64,000 nucleotides of DNA from JAPOUP01 sp965221405 (GTDB taxonomy: Bacteria; Pseudomonadota; Alphaproteobacteria; Rhodobacterales; Rhodobacteraceae), in assembly GCA_965221405.1 (NCBI GenBank), contig CBDCSE010000002.1, positions 1,674,001 to 1,738,000 on the forward strand. Reading direction: 5' to 3'. The notes under the pieces are model-generated. The model was not told the origin of the DNA and did no database searches. It was given only the letters and a program-made list of their open reading frames with translations. The position numbers and the translations under genes are program-made. This document shows positions 35,137-43,055 of the stretch, one piece after another; the first letter of the stretch is position 1, and every line of letters starts with the position of its first letter.

Positions 35137-36765
35137 ATGAACGCTCTCTGGATCATGGCCGACCAGCTACGCTGGGATTACCTCAGCTGCTACGGCGCAA
35201 CCCATATCGAGACGCCGAACCTTGACCGGCTTGCGGCGAAAGGCGTGTGCTTCGATCGGGCCTATGTGCAGTCACCGATCTGCGGACCAAGCCGGATGAG
35301 CTTCTATACCGGGCGCTATGTGCGTAGCCACGGAGCGACTTGGAACGGCTTTCCGCTCCGCGTGGGCGAGCCGACGCTTGGCGACCATCTACGCGAGATC
35401 GGTGTCACCAGCACTCTTGTGGGAAAGACACATATGCAGGCCGACAAAGAGGGAATGAAGCGCCTCGGCATCGAACCCGAAAGCACCATAGGCGCCTTGG
35501 TAAGCGAATGCGGGTTCGAGGTGTTTGTCCGTGATGACGGCACCAACGCCGCCAACGACAAAAACCGCCATGCCGAGGACTACGAGGAATATCTTCGCGA
35601 TCATGGCATGGGCGGGGAAACCCCTTGGGAGGAATGGGCGAACACCGCCATCGGACCGGATGGCAAAAAAAAATCTGGTTGGCTGCTTGAAACTGCTCCC
35701 CTGCCCGCCCGCGTCCCCAGGGAGCATTCCGAAACCTCGTGGTTGACCACCCGCGGAATCGAGTTCATCGAGGCTCAGGGCGACGCGTCCTGGCTCTGCC
35801 ACCTGAGCTATATCAAGCCGCATTGGCCTTACCTAGCGCCGGCACCATACAACGACATGTACTCTTTGGATAGCGTGCCTCCGGTGAACCGACGCGACGA
35901 CGAGCATTCCCATCCACTGATGCAGGCCTGGACCGAGACACGGATCTGCAAAAGTTTCGCCCGCAACAACGTCCGTGAAATCGTGGCCCCGGTCTATATG
36001 GGTTTGATCAAGGAACTCGACGACAACATGGGCCGGCTCTTCGATTATCTCGAGGAAAGAGGACGCATGGACGACACAATGATAGTTTTCTGCTCCGACC
36101 ACGGCGACAACATGGGCGATCACTGGCTTGGCGAAAAAGACCTGTTCTATGACTGCTCCGCCCGCATCCCCCTGATCGTCTACGACCCCAGTAGAGATGC
36201 CGACGCCACCCGTGGCAGCGCGGTCGACAAGCTGATTGAGGGGATCGACCTAGCCCCAACTTTTCTCGAGTTTTTCGGCGCTAACGCAAAACCGCATATC
36301 TTGGAAGGCCGCTCGCTCGCACCATTGCTACGCGGTCAGCCCACAGAGTGGCGTAACCATTGCATCTCAGAGTACGACTACGCAACTCGCGATGCGCGGC
36401 GTGCGATCGATGTCGACCAGAGTGATGCGCGGCTCGTCATGGTGTTCGACGGACGATGGAAATACATACATGCCGAAAAGATGCGACCCATGCTGTTTGA
36501 TTTGGAAACTGACCCGGACGAACTTCGTGATCTCGGCGATGATCCCAACTATGAAGACCAACTCGAACGCCTGAGCGCTCTCCATTTCGAGTGGGCAAGG
36601 CAGCATCACACCCGCATCACTCTCAATCCAGAAGCCATTGAAAAAATGACTGATTCCAAAGAGCCTCCGGGAATCTACATCGCGTATTGGAACGAGGAAG
36701 AGGTCGTGTCAGACGGCCTCGATATGCCGCCCCACCTAGCGAGAGGCACCGATCCCGGCAGCTAG
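35137..36765 (+). CDS. Type I sulfatase (arylsulfatase/phosphonate-hydrolase group)
   Basis: A 542-residue alkaline-phosphatase-fold hydrolase. The formylglycine motif is C-x-P-S-R: Cys49 in SPICGPSRMSFYTGRY. Metal ligands include D9 (IMADQLRWDY) and DH in FCSDHGDNMGDHW. No signal peptide is present, since the sequence begins directly at the first beta strand, so it should act in the cytosol. Activation needs an FGE; one is encoded at 51533-52477. Upstream was GST before the IS630 insertion. A run of nine A (35665-35673, Lys-Lys-Lys) is a possible slippage site. The 3' end abuts an IS30-like relic. Confidence 0.88.
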   Translation: MNALWIMADQLRWDYLSCYGATHIETPNLDRLAAKGVCFDRAYVQSPICGPSRMSFYTGRYVRSHGATWNGFPLRVGEPTLGDHLREIGVTSTLVGKTHMQADKEGMKRLGIEPESTIGALVSECGFEVFVRDDGTNAANDKNRHAEDYEEYLRDHGMGGETPWEEWANTAIGPDGKKKSGWLLETAPLPARVPREHSETSWLTTRGIEFIEAQGDASWLCHLSYIKPHWPYLAPAPYNDMYSLDSVPPVNRRDDEHSHPLMQAWTETRICKSFARNNVREIVAPVYMGLIKELDDNMGRLFDYLEERGRMDDTMIVFCSDHGDNMGDHWLGEKDLFYDCSARIPLIVYDPSRDADATRGSAVDKLIEGIDLAPTFLEFFGANAKPHILEGRSLAPLLRGQPTEWRNHCISEYDYATRDARRAIDVDQSDARLVMVFDGRWKYIHAEKMRPMLFDLETDPDELRDLGDDPNYEDQLERLSALHFEWARQHHTRITLNPEAIEKMTDSKEPPGIYIAYWNEEEVVSDGLDMPPHLARGTDPGS

Positions 36766-36773
36766 CTACACCC

Positions 36774-37262
36774 CCGTCCCACAGTGAGGTGCAACACCCG
36801 ATGCGGGTGAGGCCTGGTCGAGGCGACACATTATATCGCGAATCGGCCAGATGGCGGCGACAGTCCCTTCGTTGCGATAAGGAGACTGTCATGCCTGACG
36901 ACGACCGCCGCCTGACCTGTAGAGAACGCTGTAAGTTTCATGCAACTGGGGGGGGGGGGGGGGGTAAAGCGGGCTTTCTGACCTGGCCATCGCTCGCCAA
37001 CCCGACCGCGACCGAACCACGTTCTGGCACGGGGTGTGGCGGAAGGCGCACCGCGGCGCGACCTCATTGGTCCCTGGAAAGGAGCACCGGTGGACCTCGC
37101 GTCGAAACACACGCTTCTTCGGCGTGCTGACAGGAAGACTGCGGACATGACGGGTATGCTGCGGTCCCTCCCCGTCCACACGGACACCGCCAACAACGGC
37201 AACTACGCCGGTCACGCCCGCGTGTCGGAAGCTCTCGGCGCGGGGTTTTTCGCCCGCCTCTA
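36774..37262 (+). mobile_element. IS30-like element relic, copy 1
   Basis: Left end and 5' part of an IS30-family element. The first 120 bases align with the copies at 44351 (minus) and 61675 (plus): GTGCAACACCCGATG, GAATCGGCC, GATGGCGGCGACAGTCCC, then GGAGACTGTCATG as the transposase start (36891). The coding part contains a 17-G homopolymer and shifts frame. The final segment reads VHTDTANNGNYAGHARVSEA, like the D-N-G-x-E-F-x-x-H catalytic region of IS30 transposases. The middle of the gene is missing. Confidence 0.7.
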
Positions 37263-37282
37263 AACCTCCCGGGAGCGCCACC

Positions 37283-37480
37283 TTAACGACCGCGGGAACG
37301 GTTCTCCAATTGCACGGACTTCCGCTTGGTGGCGGACCCGGAGGTGAGGGCGTCGGCCTCCTGCTCCGCTGGCCGCCCGGTGGCCAGCGGCAGCCAGCGC
37401 AGCGGTTCCGTGCCGTCGGGGGCCTCGGTCCCGGTGGCGGAGCATGATCGATCGGGAACTGGCCATGGTCCTAAAATCAG
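37283..37480 (-). pseudogene. Possible IS4-type transposase fragment
   Basis: A minus-strand frame contains GTEAPDGTEPLRWLPLATGR, similar to the E-P-I-R-W-L-L-L-T-T motif before the catalytic Glu region of IS4/Tn5-type transposases. It is about 60 residues long without the following catalytic part. It lies directly downstream of infB. Confidence 0.3.
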
Positions 37481-37505
37481 GATCTTTCTCTTCGGCTGAC
37501 CACTT

Positions 37506-39983
37506 TCAGCCCAGCGTGCGCTCAACCTCTTCGCGCTCAAAAATCTCTATGACGTCTCCCGCCCTGATATCCTGGTAATTCTCGAACGCCATTCCGCATT
37601 CCTGGCCCGACTGGACCTCCGAAACCTCATCCTTGATGCGTTTCAGTGTCTTCAGCGTGCCTTCATGGGTCACCACCCCGTCACGCAGGAGGCGAACCCC
37701 GGCCGAACGGCGCGCGATACCTTCGGTGACAATGCAGCCCGCGATGGTTCCGACCCCCGAAATCCTGAACAGCTGCTTGATCTCGGCATAACCAATGAAC
37801 CTCTCCCGCACTTCCGCCGAAAGCAGACCGGAAGCGGCCGCTTTCACGTCATCCACCAAATCATAGATTACCGAATAATACCGGATCTCCACGCCTTTCT
37901 GGTTCGCAGTGGTCCGGGCGGTTGCGTTTGCACGGACATTAAACCCAAACACCAGGGCCTTTGAGGCAACGGCAAGACCGATATCGGTCTCGGTGATGGC
38001 ACCGACCCCTGAATGCAGGATCCTGACGCGAACCTCGTCATTTCCGACCTTTTCCATTGCCTGGATGATCGCCTCGGCGGAACCCTGTACATCAGCTTTT
38101 ACGATGATTGGAAGCTCGGCAACCGTATCGCCTTCCCTGGCTTTCGCGATCATCTGTTCCAGCGTAACGGACGTCCCCGACGCCGCCCGCATGTCCTTGG
38201 CGACATTGGCGCGGTAAGCGGCGATCTCCCGGGCCTGAGCTTCGGTCTCAACGACGTTAAGGACGTCACCCGCCTCGGGCGTTCCGTTGAGACCAAGAAC
38301 TTCGACGGGAGCCGAGGGACCGGCCTGCTTCACGCGGGTGCCCCGATCATCCACCAGTGCGCGGACCCTGCCCCACTGCTCACCGACGACGAATATATCG
38401 CCCTGTCTCAAAGTACCGTTCTGAACCAGTACCGTGGCGACCGACCCGCGGCCCACATCAAGCTGGGCCTCGATCACCGCTCCCGAAGCCGGCCGGTCGG
38501 GATTCGCCCCGAGCTCGAGAATCTCGGCCTGGAGAGCGATCGATTCAAGCAACGCGCCAAGCCCAGCACCACTCATCGCGGAGACCTCAACGTCCTGAAC
38601 CTCTCCACCCATCTTTTCGACAACCACATCGTGCCTCAGCAGATCGGTGCGCACTTTCCCGGGGTCGGCATCGGGACGGTCAATCTTGTTGATCGCGACA
38701 ATCACCGGAACTGCCGCGGCCTTCGCATGGTGAATCGCTTCGACAGTCTGTGGCATAACAGCATCATCCGCGGCGACCACAAGCACGACGATGTCTGTGA
38801 CCTCGGCACCCCGCGCCCGCATGGATGTGAACGCCGCGTGGCCCGGTGTATCCAGGAACGTCAGCGGTTGCCCCTTAACATCGACCTGGTAAGCGCCGAT
38901 ATGCTGCGTTATTCCACCGGCCTCACCCGCGACAACCTTGGTCTTTCGAATCGCATCAAGGAGCGAGGTCTTTCCATGGTCGACATGGCCCATGACGGTT
39001 ATAACCGGTGGGCGCGGGCGCAGATCCTCGTCGCGGTCAACCTCGGTCTGAATCACGTCCTCGACATCAGCGGCACTGACGCGCGAGACGCGGTGGCCAA
39101 ACTCCCTGACAATCAGCTCCGCCGTATCCGCGTCGATAGACTGATTCTGCGTAACCAGCATGCCGTTCTGCATCAGCGATTTGACCACATCAGCGACACG
39201 CTCCGCCATTCTGTTGGCAAGTTCCGATACAACGATGGTCTCCGGCACCTGTACGTCCCGGATGATTTTTTCGCGGACCTCCCCGCTGGCCATTGACTTC
39301 TTTCGGGCCCGCTCCTGCTTCCGCTTCATCGCCGCAAGCGAGCGCTGACGCCCACCCTCACCACCGGTGAGCGCCTGGTTCAACGTCAGCTTGCCCGATC
39401 GGCGCAACTCGCCGCGGGCCCTGCCGGGTTTGGCCCGGTCACGAGTGTCGCGCTCCTGTCTCTTCGGCGGCGGTCCGGGCTTGGCCGCGCCGCGCCCGCC
39501 ATCGGAACCAGACGGTGCGGCCCTGCCTTTCTCTTCCGCGGCCCGGGCGGCTTCCTGCTCCTCAATCCGACGTTTTTCCGCCTCGGCTTTCGCCCGGGCG
39601 AGCTCTTCCCGCTCCTGTAATTCCCGTGCTTTCGCTTCCGCATCGGCGAGTCTGCGGCGCCGTTCCTCCTCACGCTCCTTCTCAGCGACCGCACGACGCC
39701 TGGCTTCCGTGGCTTCGTTTTTCCTGGCCTGCGCAACCGCTTTCATACGACGGTCGAATTCCTCCTCCGAGATTCCCGCAGGCTTTCCGGAAGGCTCCTC
39801 TTCAGGCGCGGCGGTTGGCACGGCCGACTTGTGTTTGACGGTTGCCGCACCGGGTTTAACCACACGCTTGCGCTTGGTCTCGACAACGACGTTCTTGGTG
39901 CGTCCGTGGCTGAAGCTCTGCTTCACCTGCCCCGTCCGGGAACCCCGAAGGCCGAGAGTTCTTTTGCCGTCAGATTCTCTCAT
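37506..39983 (-). CDS. infB: Translation initiation factor IF-2
   Basis: GTPase of 825 residues that delivers initiator tRNA to the 30S subunit. The N-terminus (TLGLRGSRTGQVKQSFSHGR) is the alphaproteobacterial IF-2 start, followed by a long charged E/A/R-rich linker (residues about 70-210). The G domain has G1 GHVDHGKTS, G3 DTPGHAAF and G4 NKIDRPDAD, followed by the C-terminal beta-barrel domains ending FEREEVERTLG. Its ATG overlaps the ylxR stop. The usual rbfA and truB genes do not follow; only an IS4-like fragment and IS30 relics do. Confidence 0.98.
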   Translation of the reverse strand: MRESDGKRTLGLRGSRTGQVKQSFSHGRTKNVVVETKRKRVVKPGAATVKHKSAVPTAAPEEEPSGKPAGISEEEFDRRMKAVAQARKNEATEARRRAVAEKEREEERRRRLADAEAKARELQEREELARAKAEAEKRRIEEQEAARAAEEKGRAAPSGSDGGRGAAKPGPPPKRQERDTRDRAKPGRARGELRRSGKLTLNQALTGGEGGRQRSLAAMKRKQERARKKSMASGEVREKIIRDVQVPETIVVSELANRMAERVADVVKSLMQNGMLVTQNQSIDADTAELIVREFGHRVSRVSAADVEDVIQTEVDRDEDLRPRPPVITVMGHVDHGKTSLLDAIRKTKVVAGEAGGITQHIGAYQVDVKGQPLTFLDTPGHAAFTSMRARGAEVTDIVVLVVAADDAVMPQTVEAIHHAKAAAVPVIVAINKIDRPDADPGKVRTDLLRHDVVVEKMGGEVQDVEVSAMSGAGLGALLESIALQAEILELGANPDRPASGAVIEAQLDVGRGSVATVLVQNGTLRQGDIFVVGEQWGRVRALVDDRGTRVKQAGPSAPVEVLGLNGTPEAGDVLNVVETEAQAREIAAYRANVAKDMRAASGTSVTLEQMIAKAREGDTVAELPIIVKADVQGSAEAIIQAMEKVGNDEVRVRILHSGVGAITETDIGLAVASKALVFGFNVRANATARTTANQKGVEIRYYSVIYDLVDDVKAAASGLLSAEVRERFIGYAEIKQLFRISGVGTIAGCIVTEGIARRSAGVRLLRDGVVTHEGTLKTLKRIKDEVSEVQSGQECGMAFENYQDIRAGDVIEIFEREEVERTLG

Positions 39984-40615
39984 ACGGTCTTTTCACCCTT
40001 TCCGGGACTCTCCCCGATCCACTGGCGCATACCCGAAAGCCGTCGAGCCTCTCCTACAACACGTCTGGAAAGCCCGCCACCGGCAAGCGCACCGTGTATC
40101 ACATTTTCGCGCCCGAATGCCAAACCCAATTCACTTGCGGTCAGAACGCCAACATAGCTATCCTTTCCTGCAGGAGGCTTCAGTTTTGACCGGCCTCTGG
40201 CGGATCCATCCGAAGCCTGCATCAGCACCGTCGCATCTCCCTTGACAAGCCAGGATCGGACCCTGTCGTAGCCGGCCACCGCCTGACCTGCCTTACGCGC
40301 GAGGGAAACAAGTCCGACCACCCGAGCCACCATCAAAGCCTCGACCGCGTCGGTAAATCCTTCGGGGACCCGTACCTGACGTCGCGCAGCCCGCGAGAAC
40401 AGCCGTTTGTCGACCGCAGTCTCAAGCGCTGTCCTGTCCGTCGATACCCAGATACCGCGTCCAGGCAGTTTGCCCGCGATATCGGCCAGAATTCTGCCGT
40501 CCGGAGCCACAACGAAGCGGATAAGGCCGGATTTGGGGCGCACTGCGCCCGTGGCGATGCAGCGTCGCTCGGGATCCGCCCGGTCATCTGGTTTTCCGCC
40601 GCGCACCACACACAA
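39980..40615 (-). CDS. ylxR: YlxR/L7Ae-type RNA-binding protein
   Basis: A 211-residue protein joining an N-terminal YlxR (DUF448) domain (PERRCIATGAVRPKSGLIRF, then GKLPGRGIWVS) to a C-terminal L7Ae-like region (VARVVGLVSLARKAGQAVAG, then LTASELGLAFGRENVIHG). The two-domain form is usual in alphaproteobacteria between nusA and infB. YlxR binds RNase P RNA in other bacteria (RnpM). The first codon here is TTG; a GTG two codons on is an alternative. It lies 16 bases after nusA. Confidence 0.9.
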   Translation of the reverse strand: MCVVRGGKPDDRADPERRCIATGAVRPKSGLIRFVVAPDGRILADIAGKLPGRGIWVSTDRTALETAVDKRLFSRAARRQVRVPEGFTDAVEALMVARVVGLVSLARKAGQAVAGYDRVRSWLVKGDATVLMQASDGSARGRSKLKPPAGKDSYVGVLTASELGLAFGRENVIHGALAGGGLSRRVVGEARRLSGMRQWIGESPGKGEKTV

Positions 40616-40631
40616 TCCGCGGAACCCGATG

Positions 40632-42242
40632 TCAGGTTCCAGCCTCCACCGCCGTGTCGCTCACATCTTCCTCGGTGCCCGGATCCTCGGGAACCACCCA
40701 TCCCAACCGAATCCGCGCCGTCATCACCATTTCCTGCGCCTCTTTCAGCGATACATCGAATCTCTCAAGTATTCCATCGTCCTTGACACGCTCTCCTTTC
40801 ACGGTTGTCCATCCGCCGGCCAGCTCCCAGTCGGCACATGTGGCGAAATCCTCGAGCGTCCTGACGTCATCCTCCGCCAGGGCTTCGATCATAGATGGAG
40901 TCAGGCCATCGAAATTCACCAGACTGTCCTCCACGCCAAGTTCGCGGGCCCGCTCAAGGGCGCGACGGTTCTGTTCATCAATATAATCCCGCGCACGGGC
41001 CTGAAGCTCGGTCGCGGTATCCGTATCGATACCCTCAATCGCTGTCAGCTCGTCAAGTTCGACATAGGCGACCTCGTCAAGGCTGGAGAAACGTTCCGAA
41101 ACCAGAAGCTGCGCGAAAAACTCGTCGAGATCCAATGTCTCCATGAAGAGTTTCGTGCGTTCCTCGAATTCTGCCTGACGGCGCGCCGATTCCTCCTGTT
41201 CTGTCATGATATCAATATCGAGACTGGTAAGCTGACTCGCGAGCCGCACATTCTGTCCCCGCCGACCGATGGCAAGCGACAGCTGCTCATCCGGCACCAC
41301 CACCTCTATGCGCTCGGCTTCCTCACCCAAAACGACTTTACTGACTTCGGCGGGCTGCAGCGCGTTTACGAGAAACGTCGGGGCGTCCTCATTCCACGGA
41401 ATGATGTCGATTTTCTCACCCTGCAGTTCATTGACCACCGCCTGCACACGGCTGCCCCGCATTCCGACACAGGCGCCGACCGGGTCTATCGAACTCTCAT
41501 ACGAGATAACCGCGATCTTCGCGCGGCTTCCCGGATCCCGGGCAACCGCTTTGATCTCGATGATTCCATCATAGATCTCTGGCACTTCCATCTTGAAGAG
41601 TTCAGCCATGAATTCCGGTGCCGTTCGGGACAGGAAAATCTGGGGCCCGCGCGGTTCGCGACGGACCTCGCGGATGTAACAGCGGATGCGGTCATTTGGA
41701 CGATAGCCTTCACGGCCGATTTTCTCGTTTCGGCGCAGGATCGCCTCTCCCCGGCCCACATCGACGATGACATTGCCGTATTCCTCACGTTTGACGATAC
41801 CGTTTATGATCGTGCCCGCCCTATCCTTGAATTCCTCGTACTGTCGGTCCCGCTCGGCATCGCGGATCCTTTGAAGGATGACCTGTTTGGCGGACTGTGT
41901 CGCGATCCTGCCCATTTCAACCGGTGGCACCTCATCGACGATCGTGTCTCCCACCTCGGGGCTGTCGAGATATTGCCTCGCCTGCTCGACGGTCAGCTCA
42001 GCCTGGAAATTTTCGACCATGTCATCTTCAACGACGGTTCGGACACGGGTGAAGGTTGCCTTGCCTGTCTTGCGGTCAATGGCCACACGAATGTCCATTT
42101 CGCTGCCATAACGGCTTTTCGCGGCCCTCACGAGGCTTTCCTCCATCGCTTCGACCACGAGTTCGGAATCAATCATTTTTTCCCGTGCGACCGCTTCAGC
42201 GGTCTGCAGAAGCTCCAGCTGGTTTGCGGAAGTTATTGCCAT
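40632..42242 (-). CDS. nusA: Transcription elongation factor NusA
   Basis: A 536-residue RNA polymerase-binding factor for pausing, termination and antitermination. It has the N-terminal RNAP-binding domain (residues 1-125), S1 domain (VNGIVKREEYGNVIVDVGRG), two KH domains (RDPGSRAKIAVISYE, then VPDEQLSLAIGRRGQNVRLA) and C-terminal acidic repeats (GIDTDTATELQARARDYI). GGGAG precedes the ATG. It lies 18 bases downstream of rimP. Confidence 0.98.
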   Translation of the reverse strand: MAITSANQLELLQTAEAVAREKMIDSELVVEAMEESLVRAAKSRYGSEMDIRVAIDRKTGKATFTRVRTVVEDDMVENFQAELTVEQARQYLDSPEVGDTIVDEVPPVEMGRIATQSAKQVILQRIRDAERDRQYEEFKDRAGTIINGIVKREEYGNVIVDVGRGEAILRRNEKIGREGYRPNDRIRCYIREVRREPRGPQIFLSRTAPEFMAELFKMEVPEIYDGIIEIKAVARDPGSRAKIAVISYESSIDPVGACVGMRGSRVQAVVNELQGEKIDIIPWNEDAPTFLVNALQPAEVSKVVLGEEAERIEVVVPDEQLSLAIGRRGQNVRLASQLTSLDIDIMTEQEESARRQAEFEERTKLFMETLDLDEFFAQLLVSERFSSLDEVAYVELDELTAIEGIDTDTATELQARARDYIDEQNRRALERARELGVEDSLVNFDGLTPSMIEALAEDDVRTLEDFATCADWELAGGWTTVKGERVKDDGILERFDVSLKEAQEMVMTARIRLGWVVPEDPGTEEDVSDTAVEAGT

Positions 42243-42260
42243 GTCGGTACTCCCAGAACC

Positions 42261-42818
42261 TCAGTCGGTTCTCTCCATCTCTGTTATCCGTCCGCGCAGC
42301 TGCGCCGGTTTCGCTCCGAACCCGCCTGACGGCCCGTGGACGAGCCTGTCGGTAAACACCAGTCTTGCATCGACCAGCCAGCTGAGATTCAGTCCGACCG
42401 TACCTTCATCGATGTTGATCAGAACCTCATTCCCATCGGTTCCGGCGAGCACACCCCTAAAACGCTTGCGCCCGTCTATCGGCTCCCGGGTCTCGAGCTT
42501 CGCCTCAAAGCCTTCGAAGTCACCGAAGTCTTTAAGCCTGGTCAGCGGTCTATCGATTCCGGGACTTGAGACCTCAAGCGTAAAGGCGTCCTCGATCGGA
42601 TCCTCAACATCAAGCGCGATGGATACGGCATTGGATATCTCGGCGCATTCATCAATCCGGATTCCTCCTTCCGGCCGCTCGGCCATGATCTGCAGTGTCT
42701 TTTTGCCGCCGCTCATGAATCGCACTCGGACGAGTTCGTAGCCCATCGCCTCAATGACTGGGGCGATAATTCCGGCAAGCCGCCGCTCAATGGACGCTTT
42801 CGCAACAAGATCAGGCAC
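42261..42818 (-). CDS. rimP: Ribosome maturation factor RimP
   Basis: A 185-residue 30S assembly factor. Family text: IIAPVIEAMGYELVRVRFM at the N-terminus, ISNAVSIALDVEDPIEDAFT and LEVSSPGIDRPLTRLKDF (the best-conserved motif), then a C-terminal Sm-like beta domain. The start is GTG at 42818, with GGAAG 7 bases upstream. A hairpin terminator lies directly upstream, in the leader. Confidence 0.96.
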   Translation of the reverse strand: MPDLVAKASIERRLAGIIAPVIEAMGYELVRVRFMSGGKKTLQIMAERPEGGIRIDECAEISNAVSIALDVEDPIEDAFTLEVSSPGIDRPLTRLKDFGDFEGFEAKLETREPIDGRKRFRGVLAGTDGNEVLINIDEGTVGLNLSWLVDARLVFTDRLVHGPSGGFGAKPAQLRGRITEMERTD

Positions 42819-42836
42819 AAGTCGACTTCCAGAAAC

Positions 42837-42860
42837 AAAAAAACGGGCCGGCGGGCCCGT
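42837..42860 (-). terminator. Intrinsic terminator in the rimP leader
   Basis: On the minus strand ACGGGCC pairs perfectly with GGCCCGT around a 4-base loop and is followed by a run of six or more T. It ends about 20 bases before the rimP GTG and about 50 bases after the predicted transcription start. It therefore sits inside the operon leader and could act as an attenuator of rimP-nusA-infB, or end a short RNA. Confidence 0.75.
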
Positions 42861-42915
42861 CGGCGTTCCCGTTGGAGCCTCGGGGATGGAAGCCGAAGCG
42901 CCGCTCTAATGGGTG

Positions 42916-42944
42916 TATATAGGAAAACGGCGGGAATTGCGCAA
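42916..42944 (-). promoter_or_regulatory. Promoter of the rimP-nusA-infB operon
   Basis: On the minus strand TTGCGC (42939-42944) and TATATA (42916-42921) are spaced by 17 bases, close to a consensus housekeeping promoter. The start point should be near 42909, giving a leader of about 90 bases containing the terminator hairpin. Confidence 0.7.
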
Positions 42945-42971
42945 GGCCCATATTTAACGACGGCAGGATCA

Positions 42972-43055
42972 TCCCACGCTAATTTTTCTTGACAGGGAAC
43001 CGCTACCTCGATACCAGACCGGGTCGCCAAACGGCACGTTCTCCATAGCGTGGGA
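42972..43055. repeat. Short palindromic-ended repeat, short copy
   Basis: An 84-base element bounded by TCCCACGCTA (42972-42981) and TAGCGTGGGA (43046-43055). It is homologous to both ends of the longer copy at 29765-29953. It lies just upstream of the rimP promoter, next to the IS30/IS110 relics. Confidence 0.65.

Noticed and set aside
38013..39296. A 427-codon plus-strand open frame opposite infB
   Set aside because: IF-2 motifs on the minus strand are unambiguous, and the opposite frame has no domain text.
40407..42329. A 640-codon plus-strand open frame opposite nusA
   Set aside because: NusA on the minus strand has all its expected domains; the opposite frame is a by-product of its GC-rich codons.
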